A DNA stretch of 64,000 nt from Shewanella carassii. GTDB lineage: Bacteria > Pseudomonadota > Gammaproteobacteria > Enterobacterales > Shewanellaceae. Each line of letters opens with the position of its first letter. Within the stretch, counting starts at the first letter, position 1. Positions 7,943 to 17,103 of the stretch are shown one piece after another. The stretch spans positions 1-64,000 of the forward strand of contig NZ_NGVS01000033.1 of assembly GCF_002777975.1 (NCBI RefSeq). The letters run 5' to 3'. The notes under the pieces are model-generated. The model worked only from the letters and a program-made list of their open reading frames with translations, made no database searches and was not told where the DNA came from. A program made the position numbers and the translations under genes.

Positions 7943-8533
7943 ATGAGCCATAAATCTATGTCTCATCAGGCCGCTTTCCGGGCGCTGACAGACTTTTTCC
8001 TTGAATTGGGGCTTGAACCCAGTGCTTTGGCGCCACTCTTGGATAAGGCTCAGCTGAAAAGTTGTCAGGCAGGTGAGGTGCTGCTGGCACAAGGTGGCAA
8101 ACAGCAGTCGGGCTTTTTATTGCTCAATGGTCTGCTGCGGGCCAGCCACTATCTGAGTGATGGTCAGCAGCGTTGCAAAGAGTTCTATTTCCCTGGCGAA
8201 TTTTGTCTGCTTTACAGCAGTTTTCTCAGTGCTGAGCCTGCCCGTTATCAGCTTGAGGCACTGGAAAACAGCACTCTGGTGGTCGTGCCCCTGAGCCTGT
8301 TTGAGCTTAGCGGGTTTCAGCGCGCCGAGCTTTCATTGCTGCGTGCCCAGCTGCGCTACAAGGAGCAGAAAGAAGCTTTTCTATTGCTCAAGTCGCCAGA
8401 GCAGCGCTACCTGTGGTTAAAAAATCATTGGCCACACTGGATAAGCGCCCTGAGCCAGGTGCAGTTGGCCAACTATATCGGCATCACCCCAGAGAGCCTC
8501 AGCCGCATTCGCCGGCGTCTTAACCTAAGTTAA
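7943..8533 (+). CDS. Crp/Fnr-family transcriptional regulator
   Basis: This 196-residue protein has a cyclic-nucleotide-binding-type beta barrel (about 30-115: GEVLLAQGGKQQSGFLLLNGLLRASHYLSDG, with FYFPGEFCLL). The C-terminal helix-turn-helix is short: LANYIGITPESLSRIRRRLNLS. No N-terminal cysteine cluster is present, so it is not an oxygen-sensing FNR. The arginine expected for cAMP contact is not evident in the PGEF segment, which argues against a true cAMP receptor. It resembles the small Crp/Fnr-like regulators of unknown ligand. It follows the anchored protein with a 12-bp gap. Confidence 0.8.
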   Translation: MSHKSMSHQAAFRALTDFFLELGLEPSALAPLLDKAQLKSCQAGEVLLAQGGKQQSGFLLLNGLLRASHYLSDGQQRCKEFYFPGEFCLLYSSFLSAEPARYQLEALENSTLVVVPLSLFELSGFQRAELSLLRAQLRYKEQKEAFLLLKSPEQRYLWLKNHWPHWISALSQVQLANYIGITPESLSRIRRRLNLS

Positions 8534-8590
8534 TGCCATAGCCTCAATGGCACAGCACAATAGCGACCGGTTTCAATCTTCCGAGATACT

Positions 8591-9112
8591 GTGTTGTCCA
8601 TTTTTGTTATTTCACAGCTGTTGGTCACTCTGGCGCTGCTTAGCGATCTTTTGTCATTCCAGTTCAGGCCCAGGCGCGCCGTGCTTGCTTGTCTGGTGGT
8701 GTCGGGCCTGCTGAACGCGGCGCATTTTATCTTGCTTAACCACTGGAGCCTGGCCATTTTAATGTTGGTTGCCAGTGTCAGATTCTTTGTCAGTATCTTC
8801 ACCGTCGACAGACGTCTGATGTGGCTGTTTATGGCCGCTTCGGTCACGGCCGTGGCACTGAGTTTCAATCAATGGCTCGATCTTTTGAGTCTGGCCGGCA
8901 GTTTGTTGCAGACCAAGGCGGCCTTTTGCCGTGATGACAAACGATTAAGGGAGCTGATGTTCGTCGGCAGCGGTTGCTGGCTGCTGAATAACATCCTGTT
9001 GGGTTCGCCGATGGCGGTATTGATGGAGTCTGTGTTTATCGGCAGCAATCTGTTGGGGTACTACCGTTTCTATCTGCGCCGCAAAGGCTCTGCGCCCGTA
9101 CAAGGGGGCTAA
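8591..9112 (+). CDS. YgjV-family inner membrane protein
   Basis: The 173-residue protein matches the YgjV family (Pfam Imp-YgjV). It has about five or six hydrophobic segments across its length, with the conserved SFQFRPRRAVLACLVVSGLLNAAHF opening. GTG at 8591 is the predicted start, and TTG at 8594 is a near alternative. Family function is unknown, although the family is loosely related to small sugar-transporter-like folds. Its 3' end overlaps by 4 bp the 3' end of the convergent zinc-ribbon gene, leaving no room for a terminator between them. Confidence 0.75.
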   Translation: MLSIFVISQLLVTLALLSDLLSFQFRPRRAVLACLVVSGLLNAAHFILLNHWSLAILMLVASVRFFVSIFTVDRRLMWLFMAASVTAVALSFNQWLDLLSLAGSLLQTKAAFCRDDKRLRELMFVGSGCWLLNNILLGSPMAVLMESVFIGSNLLGYYRFYLRRKGSAPVQGG

Positions 9113-9360
9113 TTCATGCGCGCCTTGCCACCGATAATCTTGAATGCAGGCACGCCGCGGATCAGTGCCTGACGGGCGAAGACCTGGCCGCAGCCGGGGC
9201 AGGTACAGGGCGTTTGCGTATGATCTGTCAGGATCCGTTCGACAAAACATTTAACCAAGGCGCCTTTGCCGCCCTTTCGATATTTGAACAGTTTTGCCTT
9301 GCAGCCGCAGCAGATGATTTCCACCGTCTGTTGCGGTCCTTTTTTATTGGGCTTACTCAC
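9109..9360 (-). CDS. Small zinc-ribbon protein (83 aa)
   Basis: The protein carries CCGC near residues 17-20 and CTCPGC near 52-57, a spacing that can bind one zinc ion. The sequence is basic (KLFKYRKGGKGALVK), which suits nucleic-acid contact. It is the second gene of a pair. Its ATG overlaps the stop of the upstream zinc-ribbon gene in an ATGA arrangement, so translation is probably coupled. I recognise it only as a conserved hypothetical of Shewanella and relatives. Its role is unknown. Confidence 0.65.
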   Translation of the reverse strand: MSKPNKKGPQQTVEIICCGCKAKLFKYRKGGKGALVKCFVERILTDHTQTPCTCPGCGQVFARQALIRGVPAFKIIGGKARMN

Positions 9361-9593
9361 TTGCCCGGCAGTTCGGTTTCCAGCTCAATATCAGTGCAGC
9401 CCTTGGGACAGCGGATGCTGGCAAGCTCTGAGGTGGATTTTGCCGGTGGCAAGGTGGCACTCAAGGCTTGTTGGCATTTAGGGCAGGGCACTTTTTTACC
9501 GGTCAGCAGTTGTTTGATCAGATTCTTCTGCGCCTTGAAGGACTGGGCGCTGCTTTGGTTGATATTGGAAAAGTCGGCGGATTTAGCTGTCAT
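9357..9593 (-). CDS. Small zinc-ribbon protein (78 aa)
   Basis: This is the first gene of a two-gene unit. Residues 1-35 are polar and helical (NINQSSAQSFKAQKNLIKQLL). A CPKC at about 37-40 and a CPKGC at about 62-66 then form a probable zinc ribbon. It overlaps the next gene by 4 bp. Two different zinc-ribbon proteins translated as a coupled pair suggests they act together, perhaps as one complex, but no function is known to me. Confidence 0.65.
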   Translation of the reverse strand: MTAKSADFSNINQSSAQSFKAQKNLIKQLLTGKKVPCPKCQQALSATLPPAKSTSELASIRCPKGCTDIELETELPGK

Positions 9594-9663
9594 AGGCAGT
9601 ATCTGAATTCGTCTGTTGCGGGTAAATAAGTCTGCAGCGATTATAGCCTTGCCGGCATGGCAA

Positions 9664-9693
9664 ATAAAAGAGGGGCGCCGGGCGCCCCCTCTA
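9664..9693 (-). terminator. Rho-independent terminator after NADH dehydrogenase II
   Basis: On the minus strand a GC-rich stem (AGAGGGGGCGCC with GGCGCCCCTCT) is followed by TTTTATTTG. It lies directly after the stop codon of the gene at 9694-10995. Confidence 0.85.
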
Positions 9694-10995
9694 TCAATGC
9701 AGCTTGAGGTGGGGATGGATTATCCGGGTTATCCCCTTGGCAAACATCAACAGGGTGCCCTTGACCACACCGTGCAGCTCTATCAAATGGCGGCGATAGA
9801 GAGAGGTATAGACAAATCTGGCTATCTTGCCTTCGACCATGACGCCTCCGCCAATGAAAGACATGAGGTTGCCGACCGTGTGGAAGCGCGACAGGTTCAC
9901 CAGTGAACCGAGATCCTTGTAAAGGTACTCTTTCGAGGGAGTTTTGCCGCTGAGCATGGCTATGATGTTATCCGCTGTCATCAAGGCCATCTGCCTGGCG
10001 GCCTGGCCCCTTGGCGGCACCCAGCTGCCATCCGGCTGCGGACAAGCGGCACAGTCTCCAATGGCAAAGATATGCTCATCCAGCGTGGTTTGGGCATTGG
10101 GTTTGACCAGCAGCTGATGGATATGATTGCTTTCCAGGCCGCCAATGCCGTGGAGAAACTCAGGCGCCTTGACCCCGGTGGACCAGATCACCATATCGCT
10201 CGGGATCTCTTCGCCTTCACTGGTAGTCAACGCCTTGGCCGTCACCTGGGTGATACGGGTATTGGTCATCACCCGGACTCCCAGAGTGCTCAGCTCTCTG
10301 GCGACTGCCGCCGAGATCTCTTCCTTTTCGACCTTGGGCAGTATTCGTTTGTCGGCTTCAATCAGGGTGACTTCCAACAGGCTGGTATCTATCTTGAAGC
10401 CAAAGCCCTTGAGCTGATCCACTGCGTGATGCATTTCGGCCGACATCTCCACCCCGGTGGCACCGGCGCCGACGACGGCGATTTTGATCTTCTCATCCAG
10501 CTGTTGATGGCTAGCATAACGCATAAACTTGTTCAGCAAACGCTGGCGGATGGCCATGGCCTGCTCTGTGTTGTCGAGGAAGACGCAGTGTTCCCGCACC
10601 CCGGGAATATTGAAGTCGTTGGCGATACTGCCGATGGCAATCACCAGATAGTCATAGTCGATGCGCCGTGATGGCAACAGCTCTTCACCCTTGTCATCAC
10701 AAATGGGCGCCAGTATCACCTGCTTGGCATGGCGGTCTATGTCCGTCATGGCGCCTTGCTGAAAGTGATAGCCGTGAGCGGCTGCGTGACTGCGGTAACT
10801 GATGGCATCGACCCCGACATCCAATGCGCCTGTGGCGACCTCATGGAGCAGGGGTTTCCAGACATGGCTGTCGGCGACATCGATAAGGGTGACTCTGGCC
10901 TTGGCCTTGCGGCCCAGTTTATGGCCCAGTTTGGTGGCGATCTCCATACCACCGGCGCCGCCGCCGACGATGACGATATTGGCTAACTCGTGCAT
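9694..10995 (-). CDS. ndh: NADH dehydrogenase type II (FAD-dependent)
   Basis: This 433-residue single-chain NADH:quinone oxidoreductase feeds electrons from NADH into the quinone pool without pumping protons. The FAD-binding Rossmann motif IVGGGAGGMEIATKLG is at about 9-24. The NAD-binding motif IAVVGAGATGVEMSAEMHH is near 172-190. The DEHIFAIGDCA flavin motif and the C-terminal basic, amphipathic segment (FTHLI-type RHLIELHGVVKGTLLMFAKG) suit peripheral attachment to the inner membrane. A second copy at 25976-27265 keeps the same architecture, so this strain has at least two such enzymes. It is monocistronic. Confidence 0.9.
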   Translation of the reverse strand: MHELANIVIVGGGAGGMEIATKLGHKLGRKAKARVTLIDVADSHVWKPLLHEVATGALDVGVDAISYRSHAAAHGYHFQQGAMTDIDRHAKQVILAPICDDKGEELLPSRRIDYDYLVIAIGSIANDFNIPGVREHCVFLDNTEQAMAIRQRLLNKFMRYASHQQLDEKIKIAVVGAGATGVEMSAEMHHAVDQLKGFGFKIDTSLLEVTLIEADKRILPKVEKEEISAAVARELSTLGVRVMTNTRITQVTAKALTTSEGEEIPSDMVIWSTGVKAPEFLHGIGGLESNHIHQLLVKPNAQTTLDEHIFAIGDCAACPQPDGSWVPPRGQAARQMALMTADNIIAMLSGKTPSKEYLYKDLGSLVNLSRFHTVGNLMSFIGGGVMVEGKIARFVYTSLYRRHLIELHGVVKGTLLMFAKGITRIIHPHLKLH

Positions 10996-11334
10996 TTAAT
11001 GGCTTTCCTGTTGCAGATTTAAAAACAAATTCTGTTATTCCGGCGGGCGAACTCGGTCGCCCTGGTTTGCATCAACCCCGCAAGGCCTGAATGATTGAGA
11101 TCTTTAGACTTGGGCCCGCGGTGGAAAGTCTAGCAGTGGCAGGGTTTTCCAACAATTGGCCTAAAAATGGTTTATATCTGGGGTAAGTTTGAGTTTTCTT
11201 TTATTAGCTTTTGAAAAATAAGGAAATGATTTTCTCAGAAATGATATTATCTATCTGATTTGTGCCGAAGTGGATCGAATAACTGTGAGCTGTCGCCGTT
11301 GTTTATGATTGTTATGTGATCTCAAGCAGGCTTG
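10996..11334. other. Intergenic region upstream of ndh
   Basis: This stretch should hold the ndh promoter (minus strand). It becomes AT-rich near 11160-11270, where GAAATGAT occurs twice. No operator could be assigned with confidence, and no gene is supported. Confidence 0.4.
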
Positions 11335-11396
11335 GCCGTATCTTTGCTCAGAGTCTTATCTTGCGATAACAAAGAGACTCTCAGAAAAGATACGGC
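11335..11396. repeat. Long imperfect hairpin (22-bp arms)
   Basis: Arms 11335-11356 (GCCGTATCTTTGCTCAGAGT...) and 11375-11396 are complementary at about 20 of 22 positions. The central 18 bases can form a second small stem (TATC with GATA). It lies beyond the stop codon of the gene at 11454. No T-run follows on either strand, so it is not a standard terminator. Confidence 0.6.
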
Positions 11397-11453
11397 TCTT
11401 GGCTCGCTTTCGTTAACGAGTCGAAATGGCTTGGCTTGAACCGGCGCTTAAGT

Positions 11454-11819
11454 TCAGCTGAGTTTCTCCAGGCGAGTTCGACAGTCCTGATAGAGGTGTT
11501 CCACTATCTCTTCAACAGAGGTGTCTTTAGTGCACTTGTCCATAAAGACCTTGAGCGTGACTAAGGCATGAGTGCCGGACTTTAATCTTTCGCTGATCAT
11601 GGCGAAGTAAGCCTCCTCCTTTTCAGCTTTACGCACCACGATATCTTGCGAGCAAAATAACCGATTGCCGGAGTGGGCGTGCCACTTGCTTAGTCGGTCG
11701 AGGGCAATTTCCGCCGAGTGATTGATTTCGATGTGATTGCGCCATGTGGCTTCGGCGCTCTGATCCTGATAGTGGGGGCAACGAACAGTGTAATTGATTA
11801 TCTGAGTAATGGCTGTCAT
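11454..11819 (-). CDS. Protein of unknown function (121 aa)
   Basis: From the start MTAITQIINYTVRCPHYQ, which follows an AGGATCC ribosome site, the protein has 121 residues. It is soluble and mainly helical, with several His and Cys residues (CPHYQDQ, HIEINHSAE, HAHSGNRLFC). An extension back to 11888 is open but lacks a ribosome site and looks unlike protein. The C-terminal part (SVEEIVEHLYQDCRTRLEKLS) looks like a coiled helix. I do not recognise the family. No operon partner is adjacent, and the long hairpin at 11335-11396 follows it. Confidence 0.55.
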   Translation of the reverse strand: MTAITQIINYTVRCPHYQDQSAEATWRNHIEINHSAEIALDRLSKWHAHSGNRLFCSQDIVVRKAEKEEAYFAMISERLKSGTHALVTLKVFMDKCTKDTSVEEIVEHLYQDCRTRLEKLS

Positions 11820-12060
11820 AAGGGATCCTGCCTGGTTGATTCCTGAATTTATCATAGGGGCTGAACTGACAATCGGCCACTGTGACAAGGGTTACAAACG
11901 CGGTGGTTTACTCCTTATTGCTTGCTGTTGTTAATCTCATTTAGCCTGTAATCGACAGAAATAAACCGGGGACAGATCCCAATATTTAGCTATTGCCGAA
12001 TAACCGCTGAAATGCTGAGCTGATGGGCTTGGAAGGTGAATGGAGTACATCTTGGAAATA
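11820..12060. other. Intergenic region without recognised features
   Basis: I see no gene, strong promoter or repeat here. It separates the hypothetical gene from the alcohol dehydrogenase terminator. Confidence 0.4.
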
Positions 12061-12090
12061 GCCAAGGCCCGTTCCTTAACGGGCCTTGGC
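12061..12090 (-). terminator. Hairpin after alcohol dehydrogenase
   Basis: A perfect 13-bp stem (GCCAAGGCCCGTT with AACGGGCCTTGGC) has a 4-base loop. On the minus strand it is followed by a short T-containing tract. It lies 37 bp beyond the stop codon. Confidence 0.75.
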
Positions 12091-12127
12091 GTATCTGGCA
12101 CTGACGAATGTCAGATGCAAAAGTGGA

Positions 12128-13276
12128 TTACAACGCGTTGCTGAAAATTTGGCAAATTTCTTCGTGAGTCGCCTGTTTGGGGTTGGTAAAGCCGCAGGCA
12201 TCTTTCAGAGCATTCTCTGCAAGTACTGGGATATCTTCGGCCTTTACCCCAATTTTGGTCAGGTTTTCAGGGATTTTTACCGCCGCAGCCAATTCTTTTA
12301 TCGCCTTGATTGCGGCCGCTGCACCCTGCTCATCGTTCATGGTACTAACATCAACACCCATGGCCTTGGCCACATCTTTCAGTCTTGGTGCCGCCACCTG
12401 AGCATTGTATTCCTGCACATAAGGCAGCAGGAGTGCGTTACACACGCCATGGGGCAGATCGTAGAAACCACCCAACTGGTGCGCCATGGCATGTACATAA
12501 CCCAGGCTGGCGTTGTTGAATGCCATCCCGGCGAGGAACTGGGCATAAGCCATCTGTTCACGGGCCTGGATATTGTCGCCATGCTCTACCGCATTGATCA
12601 GGTTGGCATGAATAAGCTCAATAGCCTTGATGGCGCAGGCGTCAGTGATGGGGTTTGCGGCTGTGGACACATAGGCTTCTACCGCATGAGTCAGGGCATC
12701 CATACCGGTTGCCGCGGTCAGGTTGGCAGGTTTTTTCAGCATCAGCTCAGGGTCGTTGACCGAAATGGTCGGGGTAGTGTGCTTGTCGACAATGGCCATC
12801 TTAATATGACGGCTTTCATCTGTGATGATGCAGAAGCGGGTCATTTCGCTGGCGGTACCGGCGGTTGTGTTGATGGCCACCAGTGGCAACTGCGGCTTGG
12901 CGGACTGATCCACGCCTTCGTAGTCTTTGATTGAGCCACCATTGGCCGCGACTAGGGCAATCCCCTTGGCGCAATCGTGTGGTGAACCGCCGCCCAGGGA
13001 GATCACGAAGTCACAGTCGTTGGCGCGCAGCAACTCAAGGCCTGCTTCCACGTTACCAACGGTTGGGTTGGGTTGAACGCCATCGAATACAGTGGCACTA
13101 ATGCCTGCTTGCCCCAGCTTCTCGGCGATCTGTCCCACCAGACCTATGCTGACCAAAGGCTTGTCTGTCACTATCAGTGCTCGTTTGAATCCCAGAGTTT
13201 GGATATCACCGATAGCATCGTCTACAGCGCCCTGACCCAGGACGTTTACTGAAGGGATAAAGAATTTAGCAGCCAT
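12128..13276 (-). CDS. Iron-dependent alcohol dehydrogenase (AdhB/YiaY type)
   Basis: This 382-residue group III alcohol dehydrogenase catalyses NAD-dependent interconversion of an alcohol and an aldehyde in the cytosol. The NAD-binding loop [18 protein letters not shown] is near 93-110. The family signature spans [12 protein letters not shown] through the metal-site helix [14 protein letters not shown]. The second signature [24 protein letters not shown] carries the iron-binding histidines. It is close in sequence to Zymomonas AdhB and E. coli YiaY. The physiological alcohol cannot be told from sequence. It is monocistronic with its own terminator. Confidence 0.88.
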   Translation of the reverse strand: MAAKFFIPSVNVLGQGAVDDAIGDIQTLGFKRALIVTDKPLVSIGLVGQIAEKLGQAGISATVFDGVQPNPTVGNVEAGLELLRANDCDFVISLGGGSPHDCAKGIALVAANGGSIKDYEGVDQSAKPQLPLVAINTTAGTASEMTRFCIITDESRHIKMAIVDKHTTPTISVNDPELMLKKPANLTAATGMDALTHAVEAYVSTAANPITDACAIKAIELIHANLINAVEHGDNIQAREQMAYAQFLAGMAFNNASLGYVHAMAHQLGGFYDLPHGVCNALLLPYVQEYNAQVAAPRLKDVAKAMGVDVSTMNDEQGAAAAIKAIKELAAAVKIPENLTKIGVKAEDIPVLAENALKDACGFTNPKQATHEEICQIFSNAL

Positions 13277-13630
13277 AAGTTCACCTGTATATGCTGTTGA
13301 AAATGAAATCTGTATCTCTTTCTTGGTGCCAAACTACTAACTTGTTTGGCCAGAAAGTGTGATGTGTCGCCGGATTCGGCGTGAGAAAGAAAGAAAATTA
13401 GAACTTAATTGAAACTAAGTGACGTAAGTGCCGTTTTTATGGCACAGATGAAGATAACGCTCTTTCTTCCATGACAGCTGTGGCCTCCACGGGCACCATG
13501 ATTGCTTGTTAAGGTGCACAAAACCATTAGTCGAAAGCATGGAATTGTTCTGGTTCAACCCGGCATATTGTCGTTATGACTGAACCCTCTCCTTGGAAGT
13601 CCGGCCAATTAAGTACCACATAAGTGGTAG
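13277..13630. other. Intergenic region between abl operon and alcohol dehydrogenase
   Basis: A CGCCG-gatt-CGGCG hairpin lies at 13368-13381. A perfect TACCAC-ataa-GTGGTA hairpin at 13614-13629 directly follows the ablB stop and, on the minus strand, leads into a T-containing tract, so it may terminate the abl operon. The alcohol dehydrogenase promoter must also lie here. No gene is supported. Confidence 0.45.
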
Positions 13631-14461
13631 CTAAACAAGTAATTTATGCCAGAGGTTCATGCTCTCTATCTGGCCGCCTATTTGGGTATTGAGGTGCAGA
13701 CGGCCGCCATAGCGGTAATCCGCCGCGGCAAAGGTACGGTTCATACCAACGGAAACGGCTCTGGCTATGGTATAGGCGGTTCGGTAGCCCTGGTGGAGTA
13801 TTGCTTGCTCCATATGTGCCAACAAGGCTCTGGCGCAGCCCTGTCCGCGTGCCTGTGGCAGAGTGGCGAAATCTGTCATCTCTGCACTGAGACTCTTGGG
13901 ATCCTTTTCTGCCGAAGCCAGGGCTATCAGTCGCCCTTGCTGGCGGATCCCAAAGTAGTCGACATCACTGGCCATGCTCTGCCGTAAAAATTCCGGATCT
14001 TCAATGGGGAAGGGGTAGCTGGGAAACACCTCGCGATAGAGCTTGGCCATCTGTGGTAGGTCCTCTTCGTGGCAGCGACTGACCTCGGCCGCTGAATGGA
14101 ATTCAGGCTTGATATCCGTCCTGGCGCGCTCCAGCAGGGTATCCAACTCCGGCAGGGTGCGAAACTGCCTGGTTTTGTCCTGGTAGCGGGCGAGAAATAC
14201 GGCGTCCTGGCCTTGATAAAATCCTGGGATCCTGGCCTCTTCGCTGAAACCATATGCCAAAAATAGGCCTGCCTTGTGCTCAGGTAGCTTGGCGATGATC
14301 TTGCCGTAGCCATGTTGCAGCGCCATCGCATTCAGTGCATCCAGTAAAGGACCGGGAGAGGCATTACCAAGGGAGATCAGATAGATGCGATCATTGGCCG
14401 GGCCGTGCTGGATGTGGGCGCCGAGTAAGTTGAGTTGCTGATCAAATTGAGCTCGGGTCAT
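13631..14461 (-). CDS. ablB: Beta-lysine N6-acetyltransferase
   Basis: This 276-residue enzyme has a C-terminal GNAT acetyltransferase domain. It acetylates L-beta-lysine at the epsilon amino group using acetyl-CoA, forming the compatible solute N-epsilon-acetyl-beta-lysine. The acetyl-CoA loop is in ATLPQARGQGCARALLAHMEQ (about 218-238), and the AblB-specific N-terminal half includes HGYGKIIAKLPEHKAGLFLAYGFSEEARIPGFYQGQDAVFL. Its start overlaps the upstream symporter gene by 4 bp (ATGA), and that gene follows lysine 2,3-aminomutase, so the two pathway enzymes share one transcript. This context makes the assignment strong. Confidence 0.9.
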   Translation of the reverse strand: MTRAQFDQQLNLLGAHIQHGPANDRIYLISLGNASPGPLLDALNAMALQHGYGKIIAKLPEHKAGLFLAYGFSEEARIPGFYQGQDAVFLARYQDKTRQFRTLPELDTLLERARTDIKPEFHSAAEVSRCHEEDLPQMAKLYREVFPSYPFPIEDPEFLRQSMASDVDYFGIRQQGRLIALASAEKDPKSLSAEMTDFATLPQARGQGCARALLAHMEQAILHQGYRTAYTIARAVSVGMNRTFAAADYRYGGRLHLNTQIGGQIESMNLWHKLLV

Positions 14462-15912
14462 GAGTGTGAACTGTCCTGATGCGAGGTGAGCCTGGGCTTG
14501 GGAGCTGGTTGGTGAATGATATTGACCAGCACCAACAAACCGGCGGAGACCAAAATGCCATAGATACTGGGATCCAGACCGAGTTTAGCTAAGCCATCCG
14601 GCAGCTTGAGCAGCTCTGTCAGTAGTGCCAGCGCCGTGAGTCCACCTCCTAACATGGCGTAAAGTGCCGCCGTGGAGCTGACTCTGGGCCAAAACAGTGC
14701 CGCTAGAGTCGGGATAAACAGTCCGGAAACCATAAAGGCATAAGCATAGAGAATGGCATCCAATACCTGCCTGGCCTGACTGGCGAGGTAGATGGCTGCC
14801 AGCCCTAACAATAGAGTGGCAATCATCGACAGTCTCAGGGTGTTGTTCCCTCTGGGATCCAGCCCGAGCAGATCTTGGGTCAGGTTGCCGGATGCCGCCA
14901 TCAGGCAACTGTCTGCGGTGGACATGATGGCGGAAAAGTATGCCGCGATAATCAGCCCGGTAAAGCCCATTGGCAAGAGATCGCGGATCATCGCCGGCAC
15001 CGCCATTTCACTGTCCATATGTGGCAACATGACTCTGGCGCACATCCCCAATAAAACGCCGGATATCGCCATCAGGGGATATTCAAGCACCCCGGCCAGA
15101 TACCAGGCCCGCTTGGCCGTGGCGCTATCTTTACAGGCAAACATTCGCTGATAGAGAGTCATGGCAATTAGCCACACTGGTGTGATGGTGAGTAGCCAAT
15201 TGATGGCCGTGATGGGATCTATGGCGGTCAGTGACATATGGGACTGCGGCAGACTGCGGCTCAGCCCCTGCCAGCCGCCGACCTCCACCAGGGCGTAGGG
15301 CAGGGTAAAACCAATCAAGCCCAGTAATAAAATGAGCCACTGGACGCTGTCGGTATAGATAACCGCCTTGAGGCCCCCAAATACAGTGTAAAGAATGGTG
15401 GTTCCGCCTATGACCCAGAGCGCCAACTGCAGCGGCGGCAAGGCATCGAACCCCTTGGGCAGCAGGGTTGCGGCCGCCAGTTTGGCACCGGCGAGGATCT
15501 GCGCGCCGGTAAACCCCAGATACCCGATACAGGAGATCAAGGCGGCCAACATGGCGACTCTGGCCCCGAATCTGTGCTTGAGCAGATCTGGATAGGTATA
15601 AAAGCGCTCGCCCTGCTCCAGACGTTTGACCCTGGGAATAACAAACACAGCAGATAACCAGGCACCCAGCAAACCGGTAAACAGCAGCCAGCTGCCCGCC
15701 AGGCCCATACTGAAGCCGAGACCGGCAAGACCTATGGAAAATCCGCCGCCCACATCCGTGGCGGCAATGGAAAAGCCCACGTGCCTGGCTTTGATATTGC
15801 GGCCACCGAGATAGTAGTCATCGCCGTCACTGTGGCGTTTGAAATGGAAGTACCCAAACCCCAGTAAACCTACGAGGTACGCCAGGAAAATCCCATAATC
15901 CAAAGGGTGCAT
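14458..15912 (-). CDS. Sodium:solute symporter family protein of the abl operon
   Basis: This 484-residue integral membrane protein of the SSS family has about 13 membrane segments. Landmarks are the DYGIFLAYLVGLLGFGYFHFKR first helix, ISCIGYLGFTGAQILAGAKLAAA, the TDSVQWLILLLGLIGF segment and YFSAIMSTADSCLMAASGNLTQDLL, the typical sodium-site helix 8. It lies between ablA and ablB, with a 3-bp gap on one side and a 4-bp overlap on the other. It probably takes up lysine, beta-lysine or the finished osmolyte with Na+ (inference). The family also includes proline and panthothenate carriers, so substrate is open. Confidence 0.85.
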   Translation of the reverse strand: MHPLDYGIFLAYLVGLLGFGYFHFKRHSDGDDYYLGGRNIKARHVGFSIAATDVGGGFSIGLAGLGFSMGLAGSWLLFTGLLGAWLSAVFVIPRVKRLEQGERFYTYPDLLKHRFGARVAMLAALISCIGYLGFTGAQILAGAKLAAATLLPKGFDALPPLQLALWVIGGTTILYTVFGGLKAVIYTDSVQWLILLLGLIGFTLPYALVEVGGWQGLSRSLPQSHMSLTAIDPITAINWLLTITPVWLIAMTLYQRMFACKDSATAKRAWYLAGVLEYPLMAISGVLLGMCARVMLPHMDSEMAVPAMIRDLLPMGFTGLIIAAYFSAIMSTADSCLMAASGNLTQDLLGLDPRGNNTLRLSMIATLLLGLAAIYLASQARQVLDAILYAYAFMVSGLFIPTLAALFWPRVSSTAALYAMLGGGLTALALLTELLKLPDGLAKLGLDPSIYGILVSAGLLVLVNIIHQPAPKPRLTSHQDSSHS

Positions 15913-15915
15913 GGA

Positions 15916-17103
15916 TCACTCCTGTAGCAGGAATGATACGTCGGCGCTGCGCCCTTCAAAGTTGGTGGCTATCAGACGCTCACCTTCCGGGCCGGCTTGC
16001 CTGCTGACATATTCCGGCTGCACCGGCATTTTACCCAGACCGCCGACGCCATCGACGATAAAGGTGGGAATTGCCGGGCCGGATACCCAGCCGCGGATGC
16101 CGTGATAGATTTTCAGCATTCGCTGATAACTGACCTGAAACTTGCTGTTGCCCGGCGCCGGATCCATGGCATAGACGTAATAGGGACGTATGCCTATGGA
16201 TACCAACTCCATTACCAGTTCCTGCATAGTATCTATGCTGTCGTTGACGCCTTTGATCAGCACGCTCTGGTTGCCGAGCATGATGCCGGTTTCCCTGAGC
16301 ATGGCGATATGTTTGCTGAATAAGGGGGTGATTTCTCTGGGGTGGTTTACTTGGGTGTTGATCAGTGTGACTCGGTTACGCTTCAGTACCCGGCACAACT
16401 CGGGGGTGACCCGGGTAGGAAGCTGCGCCAATAAACGGCTGCCGATACGCAGAATTTTCAGATCCGGTCTGGCCTCTCGGATCATCGACAGAATTTCATC
16501 CAGCTTGTCATCTGTGAGCAGCAAAGGATCGCCGCCCGACAGAAGCACGTCCTGTACCTCTGTATGTTGGCGCAGATACTCCACCGAGCGACGGATCCTG
16601 TCCATGGAGATCACATTGAGCGGATCGGACACCATGCGTTTGCGGGTGCAGTGGCGGCAATAGGAGCCGCAGATGTTGTGCACCAGAAATAACACCCGGT
16701 TGGGATACCTGTGCACTATCGAGGTGCCTTCGGGCATCATGTCATCTTCCGCCAATTGATCGCCCATTTCATGGGGCGCGACCTCCAACTCATCCTGCTC
16801 CGGGACGTACTGCAACCTAATCGGGCAGTTGGGATCATCTTTATCCATTAATTGGGCTATGTAGGGGGTGATCCTGGCGGCAATCACTTCATAAACTTGG
16901 TCATCAACGGCGCGAATATTGTTGAATACCTGGGACAGTTGTTTGTCATTCTTAAAGCTCAGCGACAAGGTTTCTCGCCAGGGGCGATTGGCAACATCAA
17001 ACTGCATCAGCGCCTGATGGCTGGAAAATGGCCGCTTCTCTGTGATGACTTTCAGTGGAATAGGATTTTCTTCGCTCTTGTACTTCAGGCTGGTGGCCGA
17101 CAT
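15916..17103 (-). CDS. ablA: Lysine 2,3-aminomutase
   Basis: This 395-residue radical SAM and PLP enzyme converts L-alpha-lysine to L-beta-lysine, the first step of acetyl-beta-lysine synthesis. The [4Fe-4S] motif CGSYCRHC is at 145-152, followed by TRKRMV. SGGDPLLLTDDKLDEIL is near 188-204. The PLP lysine is probably Lys358 in DGVGGLGKMPVQP. It opens a three-gene operon with a symporter and ablB and is divergent from an EctR-like MarR gene. This partner set separates it from EpmB, the EF-P modifying homologue, which is shorter and lies near efp. Confidence 0.92.
   Translation of the reverse strand: MSATSLKYKSEENPIPLKVITEKRPFSSHQALMQFDVANRPWRETLSLSFKNDKQLSQVFNNIRAVDDQVYEVIAARITPYIAQLMDKDDPNCPIRLQYVPEQDELEVAPHEMGDQLAEDDMMPEGTSIVHRYPNRVLFLVHNICGSYCRHCTRKRMVSDPLNVISMDRIRRSVEYLRQHTEVQDVLLSGGDPLLLTDDKLDEILSMIREARPDLKILRIGSRLLAQLPTRVTPELCRVLKRNRVTLINTQVNHPREITPLFSKHIAMLRETGIMLGNQSVLIKGVNDSIDTMQELVMELVSIGIRPYYVYAMDPAPGNSKFQVSYQRMLKIYHGIRGWVSGPAIPTFIVDGVGGLGKMPVQPEYVSRQAGPEGERLIATNFEGRSADVSFLLQE

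Noticed and set aside
15916..17103. EpmB (EF-P lysine aminomutase) instead of AblA
   Set aside because: Operon partners are a symporter and a beta-lysine acetyltransferase, and the length and motifs fit AblA; efp or epmA are not nearby.
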